The translations under genes were made by a program, and so were the position numbers. A stretch of 64,000 nt of DNA. It comes from Mucor racemosus (taxonomy: Eukaryota; Mucoromycota; Mucoromycetes; Mucorales; Mucoraceae). Of the stretch, positions 1 to 10,838 are shown in pieces. How positions within the stretch are numbered: position 1 is the stretch's first letter; each line of letters begins with the position of its first letter. The stretch is taken from contig JAPEHQ010000010.1 in assembly GCA_027405735.1 (NCBI GenBank), positions 496,001 through 560,000 of the forward strand, given 5' to 3'. Below the pieces are notes generated by a model, which worked only from the letters and a program-made list of their open reading frames with translations, had not been told where the DNA came from and searched no databases.

Positions 1-1271
1 CAGATATCGAAATTTTATACAAAAATTAAGGTTCGACTATATTGCTATTAATTATTCAAAGGCTAATTTTAAGTAAAGCATAAACACAGCCTACAGCATT
101 CTAGCATAATAACGAATTTAACTTAGAAAGTATAAGATGATACAACCGGATTCAAAAAAAGTCCATAAAATCACAAATTTAAAGTAGTATTTATATATAA
201 AAAAAGCACCACGGCCGACCTGTGCTGCACAAGATAATTTTGTTGTGCCTAGGTGGGTTGTACACTATAGCCTGATGAGTTGTTGCGCCCACTGAATAAT
301 GGCTAAAAAGATAACAAGATGCACATGATGGGCACAAAAAAAGAAACTGCACACGAGTATAATAACGAAAAGCCTGTACTGTATGTGTAGAATTATAGAT
401 TCTGTCCGTGTGCATGACATTAATCCCATGTGTGTATGTGTGCATAATAGTAGAATTGCCCATAAGCATATCATTAATTCCTATTTTGCATAATAATAAA
501 ATCTGACCATGAGCATAATGAGACAATCGTATGGGCACAAATTGGTTTGTACATGAGCATCGTGCCGTTCTCAAAATTTCATTGCATTTCTTACTGGAAT
601 AATGGGGGTTTTAAATTACATTAGCTTTTATTAATATAGATTATAGACAATAGTAATACAATTCAATAAATTGTTGATGTAGAGCAATACATGCAAGGGC
701 CAATATATTACGATTATCGTCATTTGTGTTGCATCCACAGATCTGGGTGCATTCCTTGGTTAAGATTACGACACAGTTTGATATGTTAAGTTCTACATTG
801 CTGTGGATTATGTTATGAAGCTCCGTGTAGGCAGGAATATGGAACTAGTGTGTGTTACCTCCTAGACTTGATTGGATATATGTATAGATATATATAAATA
901 GACTCATTTAAACAGGTCATATAATTAGAGAATGTGAATATTATAAAAGAAGATGTTTTGATCTTATAATAAAGTTCTTTAGTTTTAATGTTATGCTCTT
1001 TCATTTTATAACAGTTTTCCTTTATTTTTATTAAATGATTTAGTACATATTTTAGCTTTGAGATTGATATAATCTCCTGGCGTAACAATTTGTAAATATG
1101 TTTATAGCTATAATGTTTACAGCAACAATGGTTTTTGCTGGAGCATAAACTTAAATAGCACTTACTGCTTAATTTTATATGCAAGCCAAATCTAAGATTA
1201 TAGATGTTATTTTATCACTCATGAAATTTAAACAAATTAACCTTCTTTAAATTTACTATTTTAGTTTACGA
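1..1271. other. AT-rich intergenic stretch, no gene seen
   Basis: No reading frame here resembles a known protein. The longest open frame (191-574, minus strand) has a composition typical of translated AT-rich noncoding DNA, and no splice-supported continuation was found. The stretch borders the R1 repeat that starts near 1272. Confidence 0.5.
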
Positions 1272-1627
1272 TTGTCAGTTGTAAAACAATTTGTTTTCAA
1301 GTATACAGTAGCTATAATCGAAACTATGGTTATTAGACAAGACATTAGATTATTCTTTTTTTTTCTATATCATTTGAAATTTTGCTACTTTCCTGGAACA
1401 TTTCTTCGTGAGTTTGTAGCCAGTTCTAGCTTTTCATTGAATAGATATAAATATCATTGCCTTCAATTTGATCCGGTAATCAAGAAATACGTCCAACAAT
1501 ACAGTAGTAGTAAATAATGATATTTGATTTTAGAATGCAGTTAAATGAAAATATCATCAGTCTCTAATATAAACTGCTACCTATATGAAAAACATTAGCC
1601 CCTTAATGTTAGCATGCATATTCAGAT

Positions 1628-1937
1628 TACTCTACCAGAATTACAACATTCGATTTATAAAAGATCTCCGACAAATCTAGATGATCTTATCTATCCAGTA
1701 ACTGGTTTCTGTCACCTAGGAACTAATAATGAAACATAACTTATAGCAATGTTACCACTGAAACATGACATGTTATATCCATACACATTAATAATAACAT
1801 CTATTGTCACATCTAATGGATCCCTGTCCATTAGATCTTATCACACAATTCCAATAACTATATAAACCCATATTTAATTCGTTCTAATAAACGGTACTTT
1901 TTACGTTGATTTTAATTTACAAAGTCTCGATAAATCA
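1628..1937 (-). mobile_element. Solo-LTR-like insertion with 5-bp target duplication
   Basis: Compared with the right R1 copy, the left copy is interrupted exactly here. The word CAGAT stands at 1623-1627 and again at 1938-1942, and the right copy has it once, which is the signature of a 5-bp target-site duplication. On the minus strand the insert starts TGATTTATCGAG and ends near GTAGAGTA, about 310 bp. A second copy of its first 200 bp lies at 22896-23097 on the plus strand. Length, TG start and 5-bp duplication fit a solo LTR, but the TA end is not canonical and no internal retroelement domain is present. Confidence 0.55.
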
Positions 1938-3019
1938 CAGATAAAAGAAAAGAATACCAGCCAGCTTAATAGCCTGATATGCCTTATCAAACGATGAATA
2001 ATATCCTTGGAATATGAAAACAAAAAGAGAGAAACAACACACGTGGAAAAGGATTTTCAAGACCTTACCTTATTTAGCGCAATTAAAACCCTGATAAATT
2101 GCACATTTCAGCCAATGTAAAAGCAGCATTGCAGCGCCTGAACTATAAACTAAACAAAATAATAGGCAGTATCTGTTACTACTATAACAGAAACATATAA
2201 TTTTCTACTAGAAAAACCGGCTGTCATATCACAAATTCATTAAAAAACTGCAAAAGCAAGCCCGTAGAGCAACGCCGTAATTGAGCATAGCAAGATTGAG
2301 CGGCTAAGTCTCTTATACTATGATATATACCTAAGTTTTAAATAAAAAAGCGGGGTTTTTTTAAACTTTTCTAATATTTAACCACGTACGGTCTGAAAAT
2401 TAAGACTTTGTAGCAGACATTTTCGGGGATCATTTTATCTTACCATCACTCATGATTTTCATCAAAAAACAGAAAAATCAAATTTTGATACCGAAATCAA
2501 CGTTTAAATATACTACATTGTGAGAGAAAATTGTAGCCATGACTATTACACATTTTATAAAAGCTTAATATTAAATGTTAAATAATGAAAATTAGCATTT
2601 TTGGCCCAAAAACGGTTTTTTGATTAAAGGATTTTCATGTAATATTTTGAAATAAAAATATTTTTTATTTTTAATTGAGCAAATAGAGCGCTAAGTTCTG
2701 CATATGTGTATATTTTTTGTTTTATAATTGGTAGTATAATTAACTCTAGATTTGCAAAATCAGAAAAAAAAATTAAAAAATGTCAAAATTGATAATCTGG
2801 ACAAAAATAATTTTCTAAATTAATATTCCGCTTATAAGCCTTGTGAAACTTAAAAATAAGAGATTTTATAATACTTGAGAACTTTTTCAAGAATTTACAA
2901 TTCTGTACCAACTTGATTCAAGCTTATTACTGTAAATCTTTATACATGTTAATATTGTGTAGTAGTTTATTTGATGATAATATAGTCTTACTTTATAATT
3001 ACTGCATTAGAGGTGATTT

Positions 3020-3290
3020 ACATTAAGTTTTAGTCTTACCCCTCCAACATCATAAACATAAACATAAACATGGCCATCACTGGAACCTATTGCCACATTT
3101 TTACCCTCTTTGTCCCAAGCCAGTTTATTCAATGCTTCACCAGAACCAACTGAAGTACTTACAAATGGTTCCTTGGTATTTGCATTCAAATGTCATAAAT
3201 TAAATTGACTTGTTCCATCTACAGTAGTAATATCAAACGTATCATCAGCCCGCCTTATGATAAATGTCAATCTAAAATTAGAAACATCCC
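3020..3290 (-). pseudogene. Dynein intermediate chain fragment (last WD40 repeat), broken
   Basis: The minus strand reads through parts of the C-terminal beta-propeller of the cytoplasmic dynein intermediate chain: RRADDTFDITTVDG, then HLNANTKEPFVSTSVGSG, then ALNKLAWDKEGKNVAIG and SSDGHVYVY. It follows an intron-like acceptor (TAATTTTAG near 3280) and ends at a donor-like GGGGTAAGA. An in-frame TGA replaces the tryptophan expected in the NLWHLN segment, and a 6-bp slippage duplicates VY. A shorter, more decayed copy lies in the right R1 repeat. The family assignment comes from memory of WD40 dynein chains, not from a search. It is a gene relic inside a repeat, not a working gene. Confidence 0.7.
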
Positions 3291-4730
3291 ATTGTCATTG
3301 TTATAAGCTATGAAAAGCTTGATTTTTAATAATACAATAATTAAGTAAAAGATAAAATGATATTAATCGCATATGGTGAGTATTCAACATCTAGTTGAGT
3401 TTAATGAAGAATGCTTTTGAACCCTTTTGAAAACCCTGAAGCAAACACAACATCTTGGTCCTGTAATTTCTATCCATCAAAATGTTGCGATTTCCACCAC
3501 ACAATGAATGTACCTTTTATCTATCTTGACCTTGATGTACATTGTTGGGGTCAGTTTTTTACCAGTTTTATTTTCTCTAATTCATTAATATCCAGTCATA
3601 TTGAAGGATGATTTGCAGTACTGCCAAAAAAAAAAGAATGAATGCTTCAAGAGTTTTCTGCATATCAAATTATGCGATTCAGTAGCAATTATTGCACTTA
3701 ATTATAATTTTTGAACTTGTTGATGTTAATCAGAATTATTAGTACTTTCTTTCAAAAAAAAGTAAGTTTTGCTTTATACATTTACATTCACCTATTCAAT
3801 AAATGACATTGCATTTATTATCCATATCAATCAACCGACTTCATTTTGATTCGATACATTTGGCAACTAAATGCTTAAATTACACTTGAGCCACCAGGTA
3901 TCGCCACAAAAAAATCTCGTACAGCAGGTCGATGAAGCATCACAATTTGAATCATTTTTTTTGTGTTCATATAGATCTGAACCCTCCCTCACATTCATAG
4001 ATCTCTGCATGAACCATATATTGTACTTGATAAAATGCCTTACTTTATTGCGAGTCAACACAACTAATTTGATGTTAGTTTAGCATCAGTAGTTGAATCA
4101 GATAAATTTGAGATTAGATGACCCCTTTTGATAGTTTTGCATACCATGAGCTAATAATGGACCGTTATTATAGATACGCTAAACAAGGATGGTGAGTTAA
4201 CTCTAATGAAGGGACGAGTCAATTAGCAGTATAAAAAATATTAAAATCAAATAAATATAGTAATTGAATGAGCAAGAGATAATAAGCCATGTACATTAGC
4301 GTAACTGAATTGTTTCAAGCGTTTTGAACTGAATACGCCTTTACTTTTGACCTATACAAATTGATCTATTAGTGAAACCAATTAACAAGTAATCATTATG
4401 GTGTACCTTTGATAGTTGGTAGTGATATACAAAGCAACATGTGATTTTCCTCTTCTTGTTGGCTGTTGGTTATTAAACAGAAACAAATATTTTTTTAGAA
4501 ACTAAATAAATTAACATGAGTTTATTCATTCATTCAAATCAAGTCAATACTATACATACTTTTATAATCACCGATTTTTCTGCAGGTAGTAGGTTTCAAC
4601 TTTAGACCAAAAAAGCATAGATTATAATGAAGATGATGGAAAAAAATGACTAAGTCTTGGATGCTTTTTTTTCGAAAAAATAATATTATAATGCGCCCTT
4701 AACATTAACAGTTAATAATTTATTTCCATA

Positions 4731-6058
4731 TAAATAATAGGAAAAATATGTAATTTTTGTTGTATTTGCATATATAAATGTACCTTAAATCGTAGTTTAA
4801 ATATGACAATAAACTATTCCTTAACATATTTAGCATATGTGTCATATAAACACTGTAAATGATTACCCTGATAATCACATAAGCTAAGTTCTGATAATCT
4901 AGACTTACAATAAAAGATAGAAAGTAAAGAATATTAATAATTAGTGTTGCCAAGAGCAACTAAAGACTTTAGACTGATCATCTATATCTGAATATAATTA
5001 CATTAGCATAAGTGAGGATTGACACTAAATTTTAGTATGAGAACACTGTTCTAGACAGGTGTGTAAGCAATCCTTAAATCAAATATAAATAGCAGTAGAC
5101 ATTCACCCTTCATTTGATTTCCCCATCTCGTTTTTATATTTAATAAAGATTGACCAACTCTCACGTACTTATCTTTCTTTATTACATACATTTACAACAA
5201 TTTTTCCTGCTGCTTGATTTTAGTTTATGCAAGATCTTGGTCTATTTGTTATAGTTTTAAGCATAAAGAAAAGAGCTTAGGAGGAAAGTGGGGAAGAAAA
5301 AAGAAGAATAATCCTAAATCAGTCGGTTTTGTGTGTTACGAACAGAAATTTACAAAGACATAAATTCTTTTGCCAAACAGGTTGTTGTCGTTGTTCCCAT
5401 TTGGTCCCCGAAAGAAGAAGATGGGCAGAGCTCTTTCAAAACCCAAATTTCAAATTTATATATCTCGTCAATAAGGCAATTTTGTTGTTGAATCAGAGTA
5501 ACTCACATCTGCTTTAAGCCATTCAAATTATCTTCTTTATTAATTATATTATGATTGATATACTTTAGTAAATTGATTAAAAAACTTTGATCTCATTGCT
5601 CTACTCATCTGGGCGGCCTGATCTGCATAAAAGTTTTTATTCTGCCCATCTGTACAGATCACTATGCCCATGGGAAGCATAGTTCGGCCGTAGTGACCAT
5701 ACTTTTATATCTAAATAAACGATATCTTTTTTTTATTATATAGTTGAAGAACTGGTTCATTACTCATTATCCTTTAAGTATGTTCTTTTTTAAATATTAT
5801 TTATCAAAAAAGATGAAAATATAGGACGCAACAAGTAGTTTTACTGGACAGAAATCTCATGTTTTGCTGATGGTTTTCTCAATCCACAGTGATTTGTGAA
5901 AGTAAAAATATAAAATTTTATGCAAAATATATTTAAATCTATCATCACGTATAATTGAAGATTAATTGGATCAATATTCACAGGCATGGGATTTTTTTCT
6001 TTGTTTTCTGCAGCTGTAAATATTAGTTTATTATTTTTAAAACCTAAAAACTCATAAT
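4731..6058. other. Gene-free stretch with a short dispersed repeat
   Basis: No gene is supported. About 5695-5815 (CTAAATAAACGATATC followed by a run of T, then GTTGAAGAACTG) matches the reverse complement of about 63115-63215, inside an insertion in the right R1 copy. At 5655-5700 is a GC-richer hairpin-prone patch with CTATGCCCATGGGAAGCATAG. It lacks tRNA arms and is not called as an RNA gene. Confidence 0.45.
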
Positions 6059-7740
6059 CCAGGGCTTAATTTCTGTATTCACAAGATAGATCTAATTGAT
6101 TGCTACTCTGTATTTTTTGTTTCAAGCAAAAATATTGATTTTTGATCGAGATAATCAAAATAATAGTCGATATCACAGCTTACAGCTTACAGCTTATGAT
6201 AACTGGGTTCCAAAATTTATTTTTGTTGCAAACCAGACCTTTCGGCCCTTAAAATATTATCCCCAACATGAATTCATTTTCTCTTCAATCCTTAAATCAG
6301 TAAAACAATAACAATCCTTTTTCTATAAATATGCCACCAAAATATGATATTAAATAAAAATTAGCTCTTTTCTTATTTAAAATCTCAATCCCTTATACAT
6401 TAGTATCTTTTTACTTGTTTATAATCTAAATCTTAAGCCTGGAATACATTCTATATAATAGATAACTATCCTCTTAAGTACATTATTGAATACATCCTTG
6501 TTAAGTCGTTAGGAAACCGTCAATATTGTTATTACAAATCTTAAGCCTGGAATACATTCTGTTACTAATAGACAGGAAACTATCCTCTTAAGTACATTAT
6601 TGAATACATCCTTGTTAAATCGTTAGGAAACCGTCAATATTGTTATTACAAATCTTAAGCCTGGAATACATTCTGTTACTAATAGACAGGAAACTATCCT
6701 CTTAAGTACATTAATTGAATACATCCTTTTAAATTAAGAAAGGAAACCATCATTTTTGTATCTTTTATTATTTACTCTTGACAATTATTACTCTTAAATA
6801 CATTACACATATCATTTTATAACGATCAGTAACACATTATCTGATCTATTCACTTTATTTCTACTATTATTTTAAATCCCGAAACCCATTTCTCAACATT
6901 TTAAAAAATGGACGAAAAATGATGAAAAAAACAAAATCGCTTAATTGCTCATGAACTGCAAATTAAGTCGACCTAGTACGCTAAATAGTTTTTGTACAGT
7001 TTTAAATTCTGCATTCATCTAAATAAAATTCAAACAAACATTTCACATTAAATTTTGCGTAAAATGCAATTGAAATTTTGAAGGTTTTTTGAAGATACAC
7101 ATAACTTTTTATAAGCATATTTAAAATATAACTAATGGAAATGATGCGCAAAAACATTATCTATCGATAGAGCTATTGCGGAATCTTTTAGCTGCATTTT
7201 TCATAGAGAAAGCAAGATTTTTGCCCAAATTTTTTTCAGATTCAGAATTTAGGATGAGGGTATACAAGGGGAAAATGGACGCTAGAAACGAAGGTATCTT
7301 TTTGTACACATTTTTAAGGATATCTCCACGAAAAATTAATATTTTTTAAAAAACTAAATTGGGTTTAAGAGAGCTCAACGAGCTTGATCATATGAGTAAA
7401 AAAAAACTGCTACTCAATTTAACGAATATTTTGAAACCTACTATAGAAATGCCAAAAAAAATGGAAAAAAAATAAAAGTGCTCAGAATTTTTTATATTAA
7501 AATATGTTATAGAGCACTTCAAAGCAAGTAAGTTTCATTATTAGAAAGTGTTAGTATAGCTTACGTTTTTCTAGAGATATGAAGCCTCAAAGTTTTCAAT
7601 TCTTTAGCAGTGAAATACGTGTAAAAATCTGAAACATTAGCACTGAAAAATTAATACCAACTGCAAAAAGTAGGATATTTCCGGATACTCGTTTTTGAAT
7701 TAAAGCTGAACATCTCAGGTACGTTGGCATATAATTTTTT
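6059..7740 (+). repeat. R2 repeat family, copy C (interrupted, degenerate)
   Basis: Shares long blocks with R2 at 24030-25100 and 38697-39965: an opening with TTTTTTGTTTCA and TTGATTTTT..CGAGATAA, then AATTGAAATTTTG.AGGTTTTTTGAAGATA, TATCTATCGAT, ATACAAGGGGAAAATGGACGC, TTTTTGTACACATTTTTAAGG and TAAAAGTGCTCAGAATTTTT. A block of about 650 bp (about 6230-6880), including a tandem array, interrupts it. No intact protein frame spans it, so it is either nonautonomous or decayed. Confidence 0.65.
6428..6765 (+). repeat. Tandem repeat, three units of about 110 bp
   Basis: Units start with AAATCTTAAGCCTGGAATAC at 6428, 6536 and 6650. The first two are about 108 and 114 bp long, and the third decays after TTAAGTACATTAATTGAATAC. 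Each holds CTATCCTCTTAAGTACATT and GTTAGGAAACCGTCAATA. The array sits inside R2 copy C, so it arose in or entered that element. Confidence 0.85.
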
Positions 7741-8436
7741 CTTGTTATTTAGTGGGAAAAAAAGGTAGAACAAGGATCACAAATTGACCCTTTTTTTGCT
7801 GTAAATTTCATTTAATTTCAATTTTTTTGCGAGATTTAAAGCATTATTAGAGCAGGTGACTTATTACGATCGATGCAAGCGAATTACATAGCATCTGAAA
7901 TATATCCGAAAGCTTTGTTCCGTTTAAATTTGTTATGATTTTGGTAGATTTAGCATTAAATCATTGTGTCTCACATTCAAATATAGATCCCTGGAGAGAT
8001 ATACATTACGCTTAATGCAGTATGAAAATGAAAGGCGATATCTCAGAAAATGAAGGAATTGGCATAGAGTAGCATAGTCACTGTCCAAATGCATTGCCCA
8101 CACTATTGAAATTGCATGTTTAAATAAATTGCCAGCACAATGCTGTTTCAAGATCCAAGATCCGATAATTGATAAACTTTAAATCAGTCTAGAATTTCTT
8201 CATCTCTACAAATCTGATAAACCCTTAAAAAAGAGTGTTTTGAAGGAATTACTAGTGACAAATTTTTGACATCATTACCAATTGTAATTCATGTACATGC
8301 TTTTTTTTTTTTTTCTTTTTTTTTGCCAAAACTGAGACAAACAATAGGTTTCTAAATTGAAACAAAAAAGTGAAAAACGTCAAAAGAGGAGGAAAGGGAA
8401 GGGCGTCACGATTTGTAATGCCATGTAGAACGTACC

Positions 8437-8455
8437 GCAATGTTTGACTTCCACG
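8437..8455 (+). promoter_or_regulatory. ERSE-like motif upstream of ERO1
   Basis: GCAAT, nine bases, then CCACG. This is one base off the animal ER stress response element CCAAT-N9-CCACG, 158 bp before the ERO1 start codon. ERO1 genes are induced by the unfolded protein response in many eukaryotes. That this motif works in this fungus is inference. Confidence 0.3.
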
Positions 8456-8551
8456 TAGTCAGCTTAATTTGTAATCAACTTGTTCTCGTTACAGTGGTAA
8501 TATAATATGGAACTCAGCAACACATAATACACGCAGCGAGCAGCATTATAT

Positions 8552-8559
8552 TATATAAA
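8552..8559 (+). promoter_or_regulatory. TATA box of ERO1
   Basis: TATATAAA, 54 bp before the ATG. The same octamer precedes three other genes of the window at 66-78 bp. Confidence 0.6.
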
Positions 8560-8612
8560 CACAATTAAAGGATCTTTCTTCTCCGTTTTTTTTATATAAT
8601 TCTTTAGACATC

Positions 8613-10603
8613 ATGCGATCTTTAAGATTAATAGCATATACATTCAGTTTGGCTTGCTTTGCCGTGTTGCCTACTATGCAACATAGTAGTGCCAAGGGTC
8701 CTCAATATCCTCTACAAGAACCAGCACCTGTCAATTTTGTTCAAGATATTTTGTCGAGTAACGACGCTAATGATTATTGCAACGTAAGTAATTCTTTTTT
8801 CCCTGTCCGTAAAGTACAATGTTAAGAATTGAAATTAGCCCCAAGGTCAAATTCGAGATACATGCTGTGATTATCAAAGCATTGAGACTATTCAGAGCGA
8901 TGTATTCCAAAAGATTCAAAACTTGGTTCATAGTAAATTCTTTCGCTATTATAGAGTAAGTTTTTCTCTTTATTTTTCTGCACAGAATATATTATTTATT
9001 CAATTATTCTTGTTTAGGCTGATCTTTGGAAAGAATGTCCGTTTTGGAATGAAGATGCTCTTTGCACTAATCGAGATTGTTCTGTTGCTACCATTGATGA
9101 GGTAAATAAAAGTAACAAGTTTAAGAATATAAGCTGATTTTTTTTTTGGTTAATTTAGAACGTTTTACCCGTTGATTGGAGAAAAGATGCATTAAGTGCG
9201 ATCCAATTGTCACCCAAGGGATCTGTAAGTAGTTAATTGCGTGTAACCGAAATGACAATGGACTAAAGTGTTCATTGTGTATAGCTATTTCAACCATTCA
9301 AACAATGTACATATAAAGATCAGGATTTCTGCCTTGTTGATGACCAAATAGATTCAGACAGTATTGTATATATTGATTTGACCGAGAATCCTGAACGTTT
9401 CACTGGATATGCGGGCCCATCATCCGGAAGAGTTTGGAAAGCCATTTATGAAGAAAACTGTTTTGATATTGTGCATCATATGACAGAAGGATGCGAAACT
9501 TGTAACAATATAATGAATTTGGGAGGCGCAAACAGTGAGTCTCCAACTACAGTAAATCCATTCAAGAAGATTGCTGCCGTTCCAAAGCAACAGCAATCTC
9601 GATTAAAGAAACCTGATTCACCATTTGCCCATGTTCCTTTGGACAAAGCTGAATTGCATCAATTCTTGGAAGATTTAGCTGAAGAAGCTGACGGAGGAAG
9701 TGATAGTAATGACGAAGTTTGCTTAGAGAAGAGGGTTTATTATCGTTTGATCTCTGGTTTACATTCATCTATCTCTATTCATATTTGTGATGAATGGTTT
9801 GATAGAGACACAGGTATCTGGGGCCCCAATTTAGATTGTTTTGTTAATCGTATTGGATCTCATCCTGAGCGCCTTCAAAATGTTTATTTCACTTATGCAC
9901 TTTTGTTAAGAGCTGTGAACAAGATTGGTCCTTACCTTGATAAATATGAATACCGTACTGGTAGCATTCAAGAGGATGAAAAAACTAGATTAATGGTCCA
10001 AGATTTTATCAAGAGTACCGATTCTTGTCCTTCTACATTTGATGAAAACTTAATGTTTAAGGGTCCAGAAGCACAAGCACTCAAAACCGAATTCAGAGAT
10101 CATTTCCGCAATGTTTCCAAGATTATGGATTGTGTTGGTTGTGAAAAATGTAGACTTTGGGGTAAACTTCAAACTGTTGGTTTAGGAACTGCATTGAAAG
10201 TTTTGTTTTCTTATGAGGATAAATCATTAGAGTAAGTTTATAGTTTGCTATTTTTAACGTAATGTCAAATTAATTTTATTCTTAGTCCTATCAAGAACCA
10301 TGATCTTTTCGAAAGAGGCGAAATTGTAGCACTTTTCAATACTTTTAATAGATTTTCTGAAAGTGTCCATGCTATCAAAACATTTAGAGCCATGTATGCT
10401 GATAAAATGTCACCCAAGGTATGTAATTTGTATGATTGAATAATAACAAATACTAAACATTTCACCATTTATAGGAATTAACTCCCGTGGAAAAGGCTAT
10501 GCAACATGTGCACCAAGTACTTGTTAAATTACTAACACAACTTAAAAGTTGGAATATACCCATCCCACAGTTCATCGAGGCTTTGATTTTAAAGAAATTT
10601 TAA
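8613..10603 (+). CDS. ERO1: ERO1, ER thiol oxidoreductase
   Basis: ERO1 oxidises protein disulfide isomerase in the ER lumen and passes electrons through FAD to oxygen. Seven exons join in frame: 8613-8783, 8839-8955, 9018-9101, 9159-9224, 9285-10231, 10286-10418 and 10475-10603, giving 548 aa. Residues 1-27 look like a signal peptide. The shuttle region reads ECPFWNEDALCTNRDC (C103, C112, C117). The active-site motif C429-VG-C432-EK-C435 is followed by RLWGKLQTVGLGTALKVLF, a strong ERO1 signature. SGRVWKAIYEENCF upstream also fits the family. Length matches fungal ERO1. It converges on the HemW-like gene, with only about 235 bp between stop codons. A TATA box and an ERSE-like motif lie upstream. 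Confidence 0.95.
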
Positions 10604-10838
10604 CTTTTCACGCTAGCCATACAAATAAATAAGCAATGAATTCCTTTTTTTTTGGTGTTTTTTCTGATTTTTAGAGAATTTTTACGTACTTTTGAAGGCA
10701 ACCAAAAAATAGAATGACCTGTTGAAATAAACTTTGATATGTTGTGCATCATTTCGTAATTTTTGTTTTGAGTTAATTTCAAAACACACGAGCTTTCTTT
10801 TCTGAAAAGCATAAAATTATTTATAGGCCAAATTTTTA

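Larger units (their letters stand above)
1272..4730 (+). repeat. R1 repeat, left copy (inverted relative to 61130-64000)
   Basis: Read in reverse complement, this stretch matches the right end of the window in order. 1272-1382 pairs with about 63892-64000, 1383-1627 with about 62750-62985, about 1938-3150 with about 61534-62745, and about 4340-4730 with about 61130-61530. Identity looks moderate to high with many scattered differences, so the duplication is old. The left copy carries an extra 310-bp insertion (1628-1937). It also keeps about 1.2 kb (3150-4340) that the right copy lacks. It contains a fragment of a dynein intermediate-chain gene (3020-3290). No transposase or reverse transcriptase frame was seen, so the repeat class is unknown. 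Confidence 0.75.
7741..8612. other. Intergenic stretch and ERO1 upstream region
   Basis: No gene is supported. It contains a poly-A/T tract (8300-8325) and, toward the 3' end, the ERO1 promoter described separately. Confidence 0.5.

Noticed and set aside
191..574. 127-codon minus-strand open frame
   Set aside because: No domain, odd Cys/His/Tyr-rich composition from AT-rich DNA, no splice or promoter support.
3867..4083. Overlapping open frames on both strands in the extra block of left R1
   Set aside because: Checked for further dynein exons; no convincing match, so left uncalled.
5600..5700. Possible tRNA or small structured RNA
   Set aside because: Hairpin potential but no cloverleaf, no A/B box pattern I could support.
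6428..6765. CRISPR-like array
   Set aside because: Units are contiguous long tandem repeats without distinct spacers, and the genome is fungal.
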